Shown here: one piece after another, positions 42,488-50,152 of the stretch | Position numbering within the stretch: position 1 is the first letter of the stretch | Layout of the letters: every line of letters starts with the position of its first letter | From: Phycisphaerae bacterium | GTDB lineage: Bacteria > Planctomycetota > Phycisphaerae > Phycisphaerales > SM1A02 | Length of the DNA: 64,000 bases | Assembly: GCA_002716385.1 (NCBI GenBank) | Contig: PBAX01000027.1 | Coordinates: 142,388-206,387 of the forward strand | Direction of reading: 5' to 3' | Notes under the pieces: model-generated | Told to the model about the DNA's origin: nothing | The model's database searches: none | The model's input: only the letters and a program-made list of their open reading frames with translations | Translations under genes and position numbers: made by a program

Positions 42488-43093
42488 ATGGCAGAAGTCA
42501 GCCGAACAACCACGGCCCTGCTGAACAATCTCCACGATGCGGACAACGAAGCCGCGTGGAGAGAGTTCGACGATCGCTATCGACCCATTCTGCTCGGATT
42601 CTCGAGACGTCTTGGGCTCCCCGATGCGGATGCCGTCGATGTGGCTCAGGAGACGATGGTCCAGTTCATCAAGGAGTACCGTGAAGGTAAGTACGATCGC
42701 GATCGTGGTCGGCTGAGATCATGGTTGCTGGGCATCGCCCGGTTCCGTGTAGCGGGCGTCTATCGAAAGCGAGCCACCAGCAGGATCAGTCGCGGCGAAT
42801 CCGCCATGGTGGATCTCCCCCGCGATGAAGAGATGGAGGCCGCCTGGGATACCGAGCGGAGAATGACGATTCTGCGAAAGGCACTGGATCAGCTTCAGGC
42901 CAATACGCGAATCGCGGACAAGACGGTGCGGGCCTTTGAAATGGTCGCTCTTCAGCAACTGCCAACGGCCCAGGTCGCAGAGGAACTCGAGATGAATGAG
43001 AACGATGTATACCTCGCGAAGAGTCGTGTCGCCTCAAAGCTCAGGGAGATCGTCGCCAGCCTCGAATCCCTCTACGACGAGGATGTGATGTGA
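42488..43093 (+). CDS. ECF-type RNA polymerase sigma factor
   Basis: 201 residues. Region 2 covers about residues 18-90 (RYRPILLGFSRRLGLPDADA, DVAQETMVQFIKEYREG, LRSWLLGIARFRV) and region 4 about 135-195 (FEMVALQQLPTAQVAEELEM, NDVYLAKSRVASKLREIV). Anti-sigma genes usually follow ECF sigma factors; here the next gene, overlapped by four bases, encodes a membrane Ser/Thr kinase, an arrangement reported in planctomycetes. Its stop codon lies within the kinase GTG start (43090-43093). The start at 42488 excludes upstream codons inside pheA. Confidence 0.9.
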   Translation: MAEVSRTTTALLNNLHDADNEAAWREFDDRYRPILLGFSRRLGLPDADAVDVAQETMVQFIKEYREGKYDRDRGRLRSWLLGIARFRVAGVYRKRATSRISRGESAMVDLPRDEEMEAAWDTERRMTILRKALDQLQANTRIADKTVRAFEMVALQQLPTAQVAEELEMNENDVYLAKSRVASKLREIVASLESLYDEDVM

Positions 43094-45762
43094 CTCGCCC
43101 GGGAGAACGCCAGCCCTCGGATGAAGAGCTGCGACGGATCGCCTCCGGTGCCACCGTTGAATCAGAAGTCATGGCGTGGTTGAAGACGCATGATCCCGAC
43201 GGACATCTACTCGAGAAGGCACGGACCGAAATCGGTCTGAATACCGGTTCCACCGAATCCGACTCCACCGAAGCTTCGACCGACTGCCGAAGACCGACCA
43301 TCGCCGAGATGCACCACATCGCCGAGGGACGGACCGTCGACCCCGCCGTGCTGAAATGGCTAGAGGAGGAGGACGACGGTGGTGTTCGGGCAGAAATCGA
43401 ACAGTTGAAGGCCGATGACGACCTTCTGGGAGAACTGGCTGCCGTTCATCGCGAGAAGGTCCCGGCCGGATCTTCGATGCTCGATGCCCCCACCCCTCCG
43501 GGCTACGACATCATCCGTGAGATTGACCGCGGTGCCCAGGGCGCGGTCTTTCTGGCGACGCAAGTCGCCGCCAAGCGACAGGTCGCTTTGAAGGTCCTGC
43601 TTCAGGGAAGCTTCGCGACCGATCGGCAACGGATGCGGTTCGAACGGGAAGTCGAAGTCGTCGCGTCCCTGAAGCATCCAAACATCGTGACGCTCTTCGA
43701 CAGCGGACTCACAAGCGACGGCAGCGCCTATCTCGCGATGGAGTTCGTCGACGGCGTACCGCTGAACGAGTACCAGGCCGACTCCGGAACACATCCCTCT
43801 AGACCATCGGACATTCGAGCACAGGCCGATCTCTTCATCAGGATCTGCGATGCCGTGAGCTACGCACATCAGAAGGGCATCATCCATCGCGATCTCAAGC
43901 CCGCCAACATACTCGTCGACAAGGAAGGGCAACCCCACATTCTCGACTTCGGACTGGCCAAGGCCGTCGAGGAATCCCCGATCACCGAATCCCGATACGA
44001 GATGACCGCCGCCGGTGAATTCATGGGTACGTTCGCCTATGCCTCCCCCGAACAGGTTTCGGGCAATCCGGATCTGGTCGATACGAGAACCGATGTCTAC
44101 GCATTGGGTGTGATCCTCTACGAGATGCTGCTCGAACAGCGTCCCTATCGAGTCACCGGCTCCATTGCGCAGATGGTGAAGTCGATTGTCGATGAACCCC
44201 CCGTGTCGCCAAGGCAGCTGGATCCCGCGATCAGTCAGGACATCGAGACCATACTCCTTCGTTCTCTCGACAAGGAAACCGATCGACGATACCAGTCCCC
44301 TGCCGCGATTGCTTCGGATCTCAGACACTGGCTTCGGGGAGAAGCCATCGAGGCTCGTCGAGACGACAGCTGGTATGTCGCCAGAAAATTCCTCCGAAGA
44401 CACTGGCTGCCGGTTTCAGGAGTGGCGGCCGCCTTGATCGTGCTCACGGGCTTCGCCGTCTTCATGACGATTCTCTGGGAACGCGCGGATCACTTCAATC
44501 GCACGTCGGACCGGATGCTTGTCAGCGCGACGCAACTACTCGGGAACATGGATCGCGAGAACCCCGATCAGCCCATGTCGGCCGCCAGCATGGCCGAACT
44601 CATGGAGCGATGGTCCGGCATCATCAACGACAATCTGGCCGAGTTTCCGGAACTGTCCGCAAGACTCAATACGAGCCTGGGATCGAATTTCATCAGCATC
44701 GGCGAGTTCGATGACGCGAGTGCGGCACTCAATGAATCGCTCGATGCACTGGCACAGGCTGGACTGTCGGACTCCCCCGATGCTGCGCTTATCCATCATG
44801 AGCTCGGACGGCTTCACTGGAGACAGAAGCAGCTCGAGGAATCGAGAAGGCATTACGCAACGGCGCTCGCCATTCGAAGATCGCAGCTGGGCGACGATGA
44901 TCCCGACACGCTCAAGACGAGTCGACATCATGCCGTGGTTCTCATGGACATGGGACTCGCTGACCAGGCCACCCGTGAACTCGAGCGGACCGCAGAGGTT
45001 CTGGAGGATGCGATTCCGAAGGCCGCATCCGGGGATCGCAGGATGCTCATCGCCAATCTCGCCGATGCACGCAACACGATGGCCGTACTGCTGATCGAAG
45101 GCGCTCGACCGGTCGAGGGGATCGCGATGATGCAACAGGCCATCGAGCTGCTCAGCCAGATCAGCGACAACCCCGATCAGGATTGGCGTATTGGAAACAT
45201 TCTCAACACGCTGGCGGAAGCCAAGCTTTCAATCGGCGACATGGCAGGGGCCGAAGCAGATCTTCTTCAAGCCATGAAGATCAAGCAACGCGGCGGCTCG
45301 CCTCGACTCATCGCAAATGGTCAGGCCATGATGGCCAGACTGAGACTCCAACAGGATCGATTCGCGGAATCGCTCGAGATGGCCACATCCGCATATCGCG
45401 AAAGAATCGCCAGACTGCAGCCATCCTCGCACGCGGTCACAAGCCTCAAGGAGATCATGGCGGAGAGTCTCATGGGTCTGGAAAGAACGGAGGAGGCCGA
45501 ACAGGCCATCGAGGAACTCCAGAGGATCTATGGAACCGATGCCCACGAAATGGATCTGCTGGGTATGCGAAGACTTCAGGCCATGCTTCGTTTCCATGAA
45601 GGCGATGTTGGACTGGCTCGACAAGAACTGCAGCTCGTCTGGTCGACGATCGAGTCACTGGGCACGACCCGCACCCCGCTTGGACAGGCGGTGCGGCGAA
45701 ATCTGGACATGGTGAACGAACAGATGGACCGCGTGAGGAACGACTCCGATACCCGGCGATGA
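43090..45762 (+). CDS. Receptor-like Ser/Thr protein kinase with N-terminal duplicated module and TPR-like sensor
   Basis: 890 residues from GTG. N-terminal residues 11-47 and 70-107 are two similar, cysteine-free modules (DEELRRIASGATVESEVMAW and AEMHHIAEGRTVDPAVLKW). The kinase domain (139-415) has Lys168 (VALKVL), HRDLKPAN (266-273), DFGLAK (286-291) and EQVSGNPDLVDTRTDVYALG. A single transmembrane helix (about 440-462) is followed by an extracytoplasmic TPR-like region to the end. This is the layout of planctomycete kinases that control a partner sigma factor. The coupled sigma gene supports a signalling role. The output (phosphorylating sigma or binding it through the modules) is inference. 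Confidence 0.9.
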   Translation: MTRPGERQPSDEELRRIASGATVESEVMAWLKTHDPDGHLLEKARTEIGLNTGSTESDSTEASTDCRRPTIAEMHHIAEGRTVDPAVLKWLEEEDDGGVRAEIEQLKADDDLLGELAAVHREKVPAGSSMLDAPTPPGYDIIREIDRGAQGAVFLATQVAAKRQVALKVLLQGSFATDRQRMRFEREVEVVASLKHPNIVTLFDSGLTSDGSAYLAMEFVDGVPLNEYQADSGTHPSRPSDIRAQADLFIRICDAVSYAHQKGIIHRDLKPANILVDKEGQPHILDFGLAKAVEESPITESRYEMTAAGEFMGTFAYASPEQVSGNPDLVDTRTDVYALGVILYEMLLEQRPYRVTGSIAQMVKSIVDEPPVSPRQLDPAISQDIETILLRSLDKETDRRYQSPAAIASDLRHWLRGEAIEARRDDSWYVARKFLRRHWLPVSGVAAALIVLTGFAVFMTILWERADHFNRTSDRMLVSATQLLGNMDRENPDQPMSAASMAELMERWSGIINDNLAEFPELSARLNTSLGSNFISIGEFDDASAALNESLDALAQAGLSDSPDAALIHHELGRLHWRQKQLEESRRHYATALAIRRSQLGDDDPDTLKTSRHHAVVLMDMGLADQATRELERTAEVLEDAIPKAASGDRRMLIANLADARNTMAVLLIEGARPVEGIAMMQQAIELLSQISDNPDQDWRIGNILNTLAEAKLSIGDMAGAEADLLQAMKIKQRGGSPRLIANGQAMMARLRLQQDRFAESLEMATSAYRERIARLQPSSHAVTSLKEIMAESLMGLERTEEAEQAIEELQRIYGTDAHEMDLLGMRRLQAMLRFHEGDVGLARQELQLVWSTIESLGTTRTPLGQAVRRNLDMVNEQMDRVRNDSDTRR

Positions 45763-45798
45763 ACATCGCATCAGATCATGGGATGAACCACTGCGGCT

Positions 45799-46500
45799 TC
45801 AGGCGCGCCTTCGCCGCCGAGCACCGATCAGTCCCAGGCCGAGCAAGGCCAGACCTGCGGGAGCGGGAACCGATGAGACACCATCGAGCAACATCATGTA
45901 GCTGCCGAAGTTCTCGGGATTCGCAGCTGTCCATTCGCTTGTCCATTCGAAGTCGGCCGTGCCCTCTGCCGGGCCCACGGTTCCGAACGGGTTGTTCAGG
46001 AGGTTGAACAAGGCGATCGACTCGCCGTTGTCGAGTTGGATTCTGGCTTCGGATGGCGCGGATGTGATCGCCAGATAGAAAATACCGGGCTGGTTGAAGA
46101 AGGCATTGTTGACATTGGTCAACACAGGATCCAGATTGTCCGGATTCGAGTTGTTGCTTGCCATGATCGGATTGCCGTTCTCGTTGAACAGGAAGAGCAT
46201 GGCATCGGGAATGTCGAACGAGGAATTCTTCAACGTGATCTTGAAGGCAGCCGGATCAGTGATTCGAATCCTGTAGACATCCTGGAAATCGCCTGGGCCA
46301 CGAAGACCTCCTCCACCACCAATGGACCCACTGATCGTCGAAACGATGCCGCCGGACTCGGTCTTCACATCGGTGGCGGTATTTCGGGAGGAACCAGTGT
46401 CGCCCGGCTCGATGAAGTCCGGCCCACGTAGCAGCGAGGCCTGAGCGGCCGGAACCGACAATACGAATACAGCCAACAATGAGGTGGTGTGACGAATCAT
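45799..46500 (-). CDS. Exported protein with PEP-CTERM-like C-terminal sorting tail
   Basis: 233 residues. A signal peptide (SLLAVFVLSVPAAQASLLRG) leads a body of beta strands that includes a Gly-rich GSIGGGGGLRGPG and ITDPAAFKITLKNSSFD, resembling pre-peptidase C-terminal-type beta domains. The tail reads VPAPAGLALLGLGLIGARRR followed by more Arg, a sorting motif of the PEP-CTERM kind. GGGAG seven bases upstream fixes the ATG at 46500. The function of the body is unknown. Convergent with the kinase gene, 36 bases between stop codons. Confidence 0.8.
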   Translation of the reverse strand: MIRHTTSLLAVFVLSVPAAQASLLRGPDFIEPGDTGSSRNTATDVKTESGGIVSTISGSIGGGGGLRGPGDFQDVYRIRITDPAAFKITLKNSSFDIPDAMLFLFNENGNPIMASNNSNPDNLDPVLTNVNNAFFNQPGIFYLAITSAPSEARIQLDNGESIALFNLLNNPFGTVGPAEGTADFEWTSEWTAANPENFGSYMMLLDGVSSVPAPAGLALLGLGLIGARRRRRA

Positions 46501-46594
46501 GCGCTTTCTCCCGAGGTATCGAATCAAGCCCCTGTTGCCAGAACCCCTCGATCCACAACGTTAGGCTACCCTCCCGATGGATCAACTCCAAGGA

Positions 46595-46600
46595 TAGAAC
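46595..46600 (+). promoter_or_regulatory. -10-like TAGAAC before the alpha-hydroxy-acid oxidase gene
   Basis: TAGAAC (four of six matches) seven bases before the ATG at 46608. AAGGA overlaps its upstream side but lies 13 bases from the ATG, too far to be a normal Shine-Dalgarno. The spacing fits leaderless initiation. Confidence 0.3.
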
Positions 46601-46607
46601 AACCAGA

Positions 46608-47699
46608 ATGCCCAATTCCAGACCATTGAATCTTCGAGAATACGCTTTCAGAGCCAAAAATCACATCGCCGAAATGGCTTGGGACTACTACTCGGGCGGT
46701 TCGGATGATGAAATCACCCTGGCGGAAAACGAGGCCGCCTGGGGAAGAGCCAGACTCCATTACCGAGTTCTGACCGATATAGCCGAACGTTCCACTCGAA
46801 CCAGCGTTCTTGGACACGATTTGAGCATGCCGGTCATGGCGGCACCGACCGCGTTCCATAAGATGGCGCATGAGGATGGTGAACTGGCCACCGTTCGAGC
46901 GACGACACGTGCTGGCACCGCCATGATCCTGAGCAGCCTGTCCACGGTTGACGTGGAGGATGTGCTGAAGGCGGCGGAAGGCCCCGTCTTCTTCCAGCTC
47001 TACATGTACAGGGATCGGATGGTCAGCCATGATCTCATCAGACGTGTCGAGTCCGCCGGATGCAGGGCGATCGTCCTGACGGTCGACGCGCCCCTCCTCG
47101 GTAATCGTGAACGCGATGAGCGAAACAACTTCGCACTTCCTCCGGGAATCACCGTACGGAATCTCACTGCTCAAACGGCATTGGATTTTTCCTCCGAGGC
47201 AGGTTCCGGTTTGTCCGGATTCGTCCACGATCATCAGGACCCGACACTCAACTGGGAACATGTCGAATGGCTTCGTTCAACGACCGATCTTCCGATCGTG
47301 ATCAAGGGATTGTGCCGACCCGATGACGCCGTTCGATGCTTCGACTGCGGTGCTCAGGCAGTCGTGGTCTCGAATCATGGCGGCAGACAACTCGACACGT
47401 CCCCGGCGACCTTCGATGTGCTCCCCTCCATCTGCGAGGCGGTCGGCGACAGAGGCGAGGTATGGGTCGATGGCGGTATCCGCCGTGGAACGGACGTGAT
47501 CAAGGCGTTGGCTGCCGGCGCAACCGCCACGCTCATCGGCCGACCCATACTCTGGGGCTTGGCCGAGTCTGGGGAAGCAGGCGTTTCGGACGTCTGGTCC
47601 ATCATGCAGCGTGAACTCGATCGGGACATGGCCCTCTGCGGATGTCGATCCATAGCGGAGATCACCCGGGATCTGCTTGGCCCCGATTCAACGGGCTGA
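46608..47699 (+). CDS. FMN-dependent alpha-hydroxy-acid oxidase/dehydrogenase
   Basis: 363 residues of the glycolate/lactate oxidase family. Seen are MAWDYYSGGSDDEITLAENE, MPVMAAPTAFHKMAHEDGE, FFQLYMYRDRMVSHDL, LTVDAPLLGNRERDERN and the catalytic-site phrase VSNHGGRQLDTSPAT, followed by VWVDGGIRRGTDVIKAL that binds FMN phosphate. It oxidises a 2-hydroxy acid (glycolate, lactate or similar) to the 2-oxo acid. No signal peptide, so cytoplasmic. The frame is open upstream to 46479 but codons before 46608 overlap the divergent gene's leader. The substrate is not deducible. Confidence 0.92.
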   Translation: MPNSRPLNLREYAFRAKNHIAEMAWDYYSGGSDDEITLAENEAAWGRARLHYRVLTDIAERSTRTSVLGHDLSMPVMAAPTAFHKMAHEDGELATVRATTRAGTAMILSSLSTVDVEDVLKAAEGPVFFQLYMYRDRMVSHDLIRRVESAGCRAIVLTVDAPLLGNRERDERNNFALPPGITVRNLTAQTALDFSSEAGSGLSGFVHDHQDPTLNWEHVEWLRSTTDLPIVIKGLCRPDDAVRCFDCGAQAVVVSNHGGRQLDTSPATFDVLPSICEAVGDRGEVWVDGGIRRGTDVIKALAAGATATLIGRPILWGLAESGEAGVSDVWSIMQRELDRDMALCGCRSIAEITRDLLGPDSTG

Positions 47700-47793
47700 G
47701 CAGCTGTCACCTGATCCAATTATGAAGAATTGACCAATAGATGAGATCTGGACGAGATCCTCTGCGGGTTTCAAGGGATACTTCAGACGAGCC

Positions 47794-49227
47794 ATGCATC
47801 CAGAAAACCGAAACCGAAGACAGTTCGTGCAGCAGGCCCTCGCGACATCCGTAGGATTCGCCGGGCTTGGCCTCATGCTTGAACGCCGACTGGAAGCCGG
47901 ATGGCTTCATGACAAGTCGATCCCCGGCTACGGACCGCTGATCCCGGATCCGAACTCGATCATCGATCTACCGGCAGGATTCGAATATCAGGTTCTCTCC
48001 AAGGCCGGCGAACAGATGAACGATGGTTTCCTTGTTCCCGGCAAACATGATGGCATGGCCGCATTCCCGGGACCCGACGGCATGACGATCCTGATTCGAA
48101 ACCATGAGATCTCCCCCGGTCATCGTTGCATTGGTCCCTTCGATGGATCCAATGATGCCATCGCCAGAGTGGACCCCTCCCTCATCTATGACATCGGCTC
48201 GACGGTGGATGGAAACCCATCGCCATCCCGTGGTGGATGCACCAGACTTCTCTACGACACCAGACAGGGCAAGGAAGCTGGAAAGCTGATTCATCAGGAG
48301 TTGGCGCTTGTCGGGACGGAGCACAATTGCGCTGGTGGGCCGACACCACACAGCACGTGGCTTTCCTGTGAGGAATCAATCGTTGGACCGGCTCCTGAGA
48401 AGCCATGGACGAAACCGCACGGCTATGTGTTCGAGGTTCCCACGAAGATCGGTTCAGGGCTGGTCAAACCACAACCCATCATCGCAATGGGACGAATGAA
48501 TCATGAAGCGGTTGCCGTTGATCCGCAAACAGGCATCGTCTACATGACCGAGGACCGCAACGATGGCTGTCTCTATCGGTTCCTGCCCAAGGTGCGGGGC
48601 CGATATCTGGAAGGTGGATCGCTTCAGGCGCTGGCGATTTCCGGCCTATCGGGAAATGACCTTAGAAACTGGGAATCTCCTCAACCGTTCGCAGTGGGAA
48701 CCTCGCGACAGGTCCAGTGGATTCCCGTCGAGGACGTCGACTCATCGAACGATTCCCTTCGCAGCCAGGCTGCCGGCAAGGGCGCCGCGATCTTCGCCAG
48801 AGGCGAAGGCATGTGGATGGGTGATGGCGAACTCTACTTCGCCTGCACGACAGGCGGCGCCAACCAGCGTGGACAGATCTGGAGATACCGCCCCGCCGAT
48901 CCGCTCGTCGAAGGAACACCGATGGAGAACATCGCACCCCGGGGACAACTCACGCTGCTGGCGGAACCAAACGATGCCGCAGTCGTGGAACATGCGGACA
49001 ATCTCACGGTTTCCCCCTGGGGTGATCTGATCGTCTGCGAGGACGGGTCCGAGGACCAGTTCCTTCTTGGGGTCACACCCAAGGGGAGCTTCTACAAGTT
49101 CGGTCGAAACGCGATGAACCGTTCCGAGTTCGCCGGCGCAACCTTCTCGCCAGATGCCTCGACGCTGTTCGTCAACATCCAGAATCCCGGGCTGACTCTG
49201 GCCATTCGCGGCCCCTGGCGAAGTTGA
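47794..49227 (+). CDS. PhoX-like (DUF839) exported protein, Tat signal
   Basis: 477 residues. The N-terminus NRNRRQFVQQALATSVGFAG has a twin-arginine motif, so folded export with a metal cofactor is expected. The body follows the PhoX family: GFEYQVLSKAGEQMNDGFLV, PGKHDGMAAFPG, ILIRNHEISPGH, NCAGGPTPHSTWLSCEES, NHEAVAVDPQTGIVYMTEDR and ATFSPDASTLFVNIQNPG. Bacterial PhoX enzymes are Ca/Fe alkaline phosphatases that release phosphate from esters. Here the Glu and Cys-containing metal-site phrases (CEES, NHE) are present, but family members without shown phosphatase activity also exist. Confidence 0.88.
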   Translation: MHPENRNRRQFVQQALATSVGFAGLGLMLERRLEAGWLHDKSIPGYGPLIPDPNSIIDLPAGFEYQVLSKAGEQMNDGFLVPGKHDGMAAFPGPDGMTILIRNHEISPGHRCIGPFDGSNDAIARVDPSLIYDIGSTVDGNPSPSRGGCTRLLYDTRQGKEAGKLIHQELALVGTEHNCAGGPTPHSTWLSCEESIVGPAPEKPWTKPHGYVFEVPTKIGSGLVKPQPIIAMGRMNHEAVAVDPQTGIVYMTEDRNDGCLYRFLPKVRGRYLEGGSLQALAISGLSGNDLRNWESPQPFAVGTSRQVQWIPVEDVDSSNDSLRSQAAGKGAAIFARGEGMWMGDGELYFACTTGGANQRGQIWRYRPADPLVEGTPMENIAPRGQLTLLAEPNDAAVVEHADNLTVSPWGDLIVCEDGSEDQFLLGVTPKGSFYKFGRNAMNRSEFAGATFSPDASTLFVNIQNPGLTLAIRGPWRS

Positions 49228-49233
49228 TGGGAC

Positions 49234-50127
49234 TCAGGATCGATCGACGACCCTGAGCCGGAATCCGGCAGTAAAGGACTCGCCGGGCTCGATGCAATTC
49301 AGGGCATCACCATCCGACAACGCTGCGGTCAGGGCTGTCATCGGCTCGAGACAGACGTAATCGGCATCCTCGGGAGAGTAGACCTGCATCGCCTTCCAGC
49401 CTTCAAGGAACTCGAAGTCGATGGCGATGGAACCTCCCCGGATGGTGGCGCGACTGCCATCGTGGATGCCGAGGAAACAGTCGTCCCAGGCCCTTTGCGA
49501 GAGCTCATGGATCGCGGCCGGCATCGGTTCCGGCGAATGATCGTTCGGCAGCCCTCTCGAATCGAGCGACACCCTGAAAAGAGATGGAAGATCCATCGTG
49601 ACCCCCTCTCGTGCAACACCAGGCAGCACGAAATATGGATGCCATCCGAAACTGATCGGCACCGCTTCATCTCTGGCCTCTATGTTCGTGGTGACGGCGA
49701 GCCCCTTCCCATCAAGCGACCATTCGATCTGCAGGCGATGCGAAAACGGAAATGCCTCCATGAGCCTCTCGTGATCAGACCATTCGATCGATGCCGTGCA
49801 GGCATTCTCTTCGCTGGAAAAAGTCCAGTCGGCCCATCTCAGCAGAAGCCCATGCATCGGAAGACCGTTGCCATCTCGATGGACACCCGGCATGCCCTTG
49901 AGATCGACTGATCTTCCCTGGAACGACCATCGATCCGAACGAAGCCGGTTCGCCCAGGGATAGAGCAACGGCAAGCCGCCTGTGTGCTCCTCTCGAAGAA
50001 ACCGATCGAGTGGTTGCGATAGATGAAGGAATTCCCGATCTTCCACTCGCCAAGAGACCGCGCAGCATCCTGCTGCAGGATAGAGCTGCAGGGTCTGCCG
50101 GCTTTCGGGATGATCCAGCTCGATCAA
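49234..50127 (-). CDS. Aldose 1-epimerase (GalM) family protein
   Basis: 297 residues of the galactose mutarotase beta-sandwich. Recognisable are GGLPLLYPWANRLR, HGLLLRWADWTF (catalytic-domain His), ISFGWHPYFVLPG (second His) and VCLEPMTALTAAL with the Glu base. Members interconvert sugar anomers, or act on glucose-6-phosphate derivatives. TTG is the start, with AGGG five bases before it. It is 25 bases after the FG-GAP gene and probably the last gene of that transcript. No sugar pathway gene is adjacent. Confidence 0.85.
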   Translation of the reverse strand: MIELDHPESRQTLQLYPAAGCCAVSWRVEDREFLHLSQPLDRFLREEHTGGLPLLYPWANRLRSDRWSFQGRSVDLKGMPGVHRDGNGLPMHGLLLRWADWTFSSEENACTASIEWSDHERLMEAFPFSHRLQIEWSLDGKGLAVTTNIEARDEAVPISFGWHPYFVLPGVAREGVTMDLPSLFRVSLDSRGLPNDHSPEPMPAAIHELSQRAWDDCFLGIHDGSRATIRGGSIAIDFEFLEGWKAMQVYSPEDADYVCLEPMTALTAALSDGDALNCIEPGESFTAGFRLRVVDRS

Positions 50128-50152
50128 GCGTTCCCTATCGAATGATTGACAC

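Noticed and set aside
49204..49260. Inverted repeat CTCAGG/CCTGAG between the PhoX-like and epimerase genes as a terminator
   Set aside because: The stem is only six pairs and no T-run follows on either strand.
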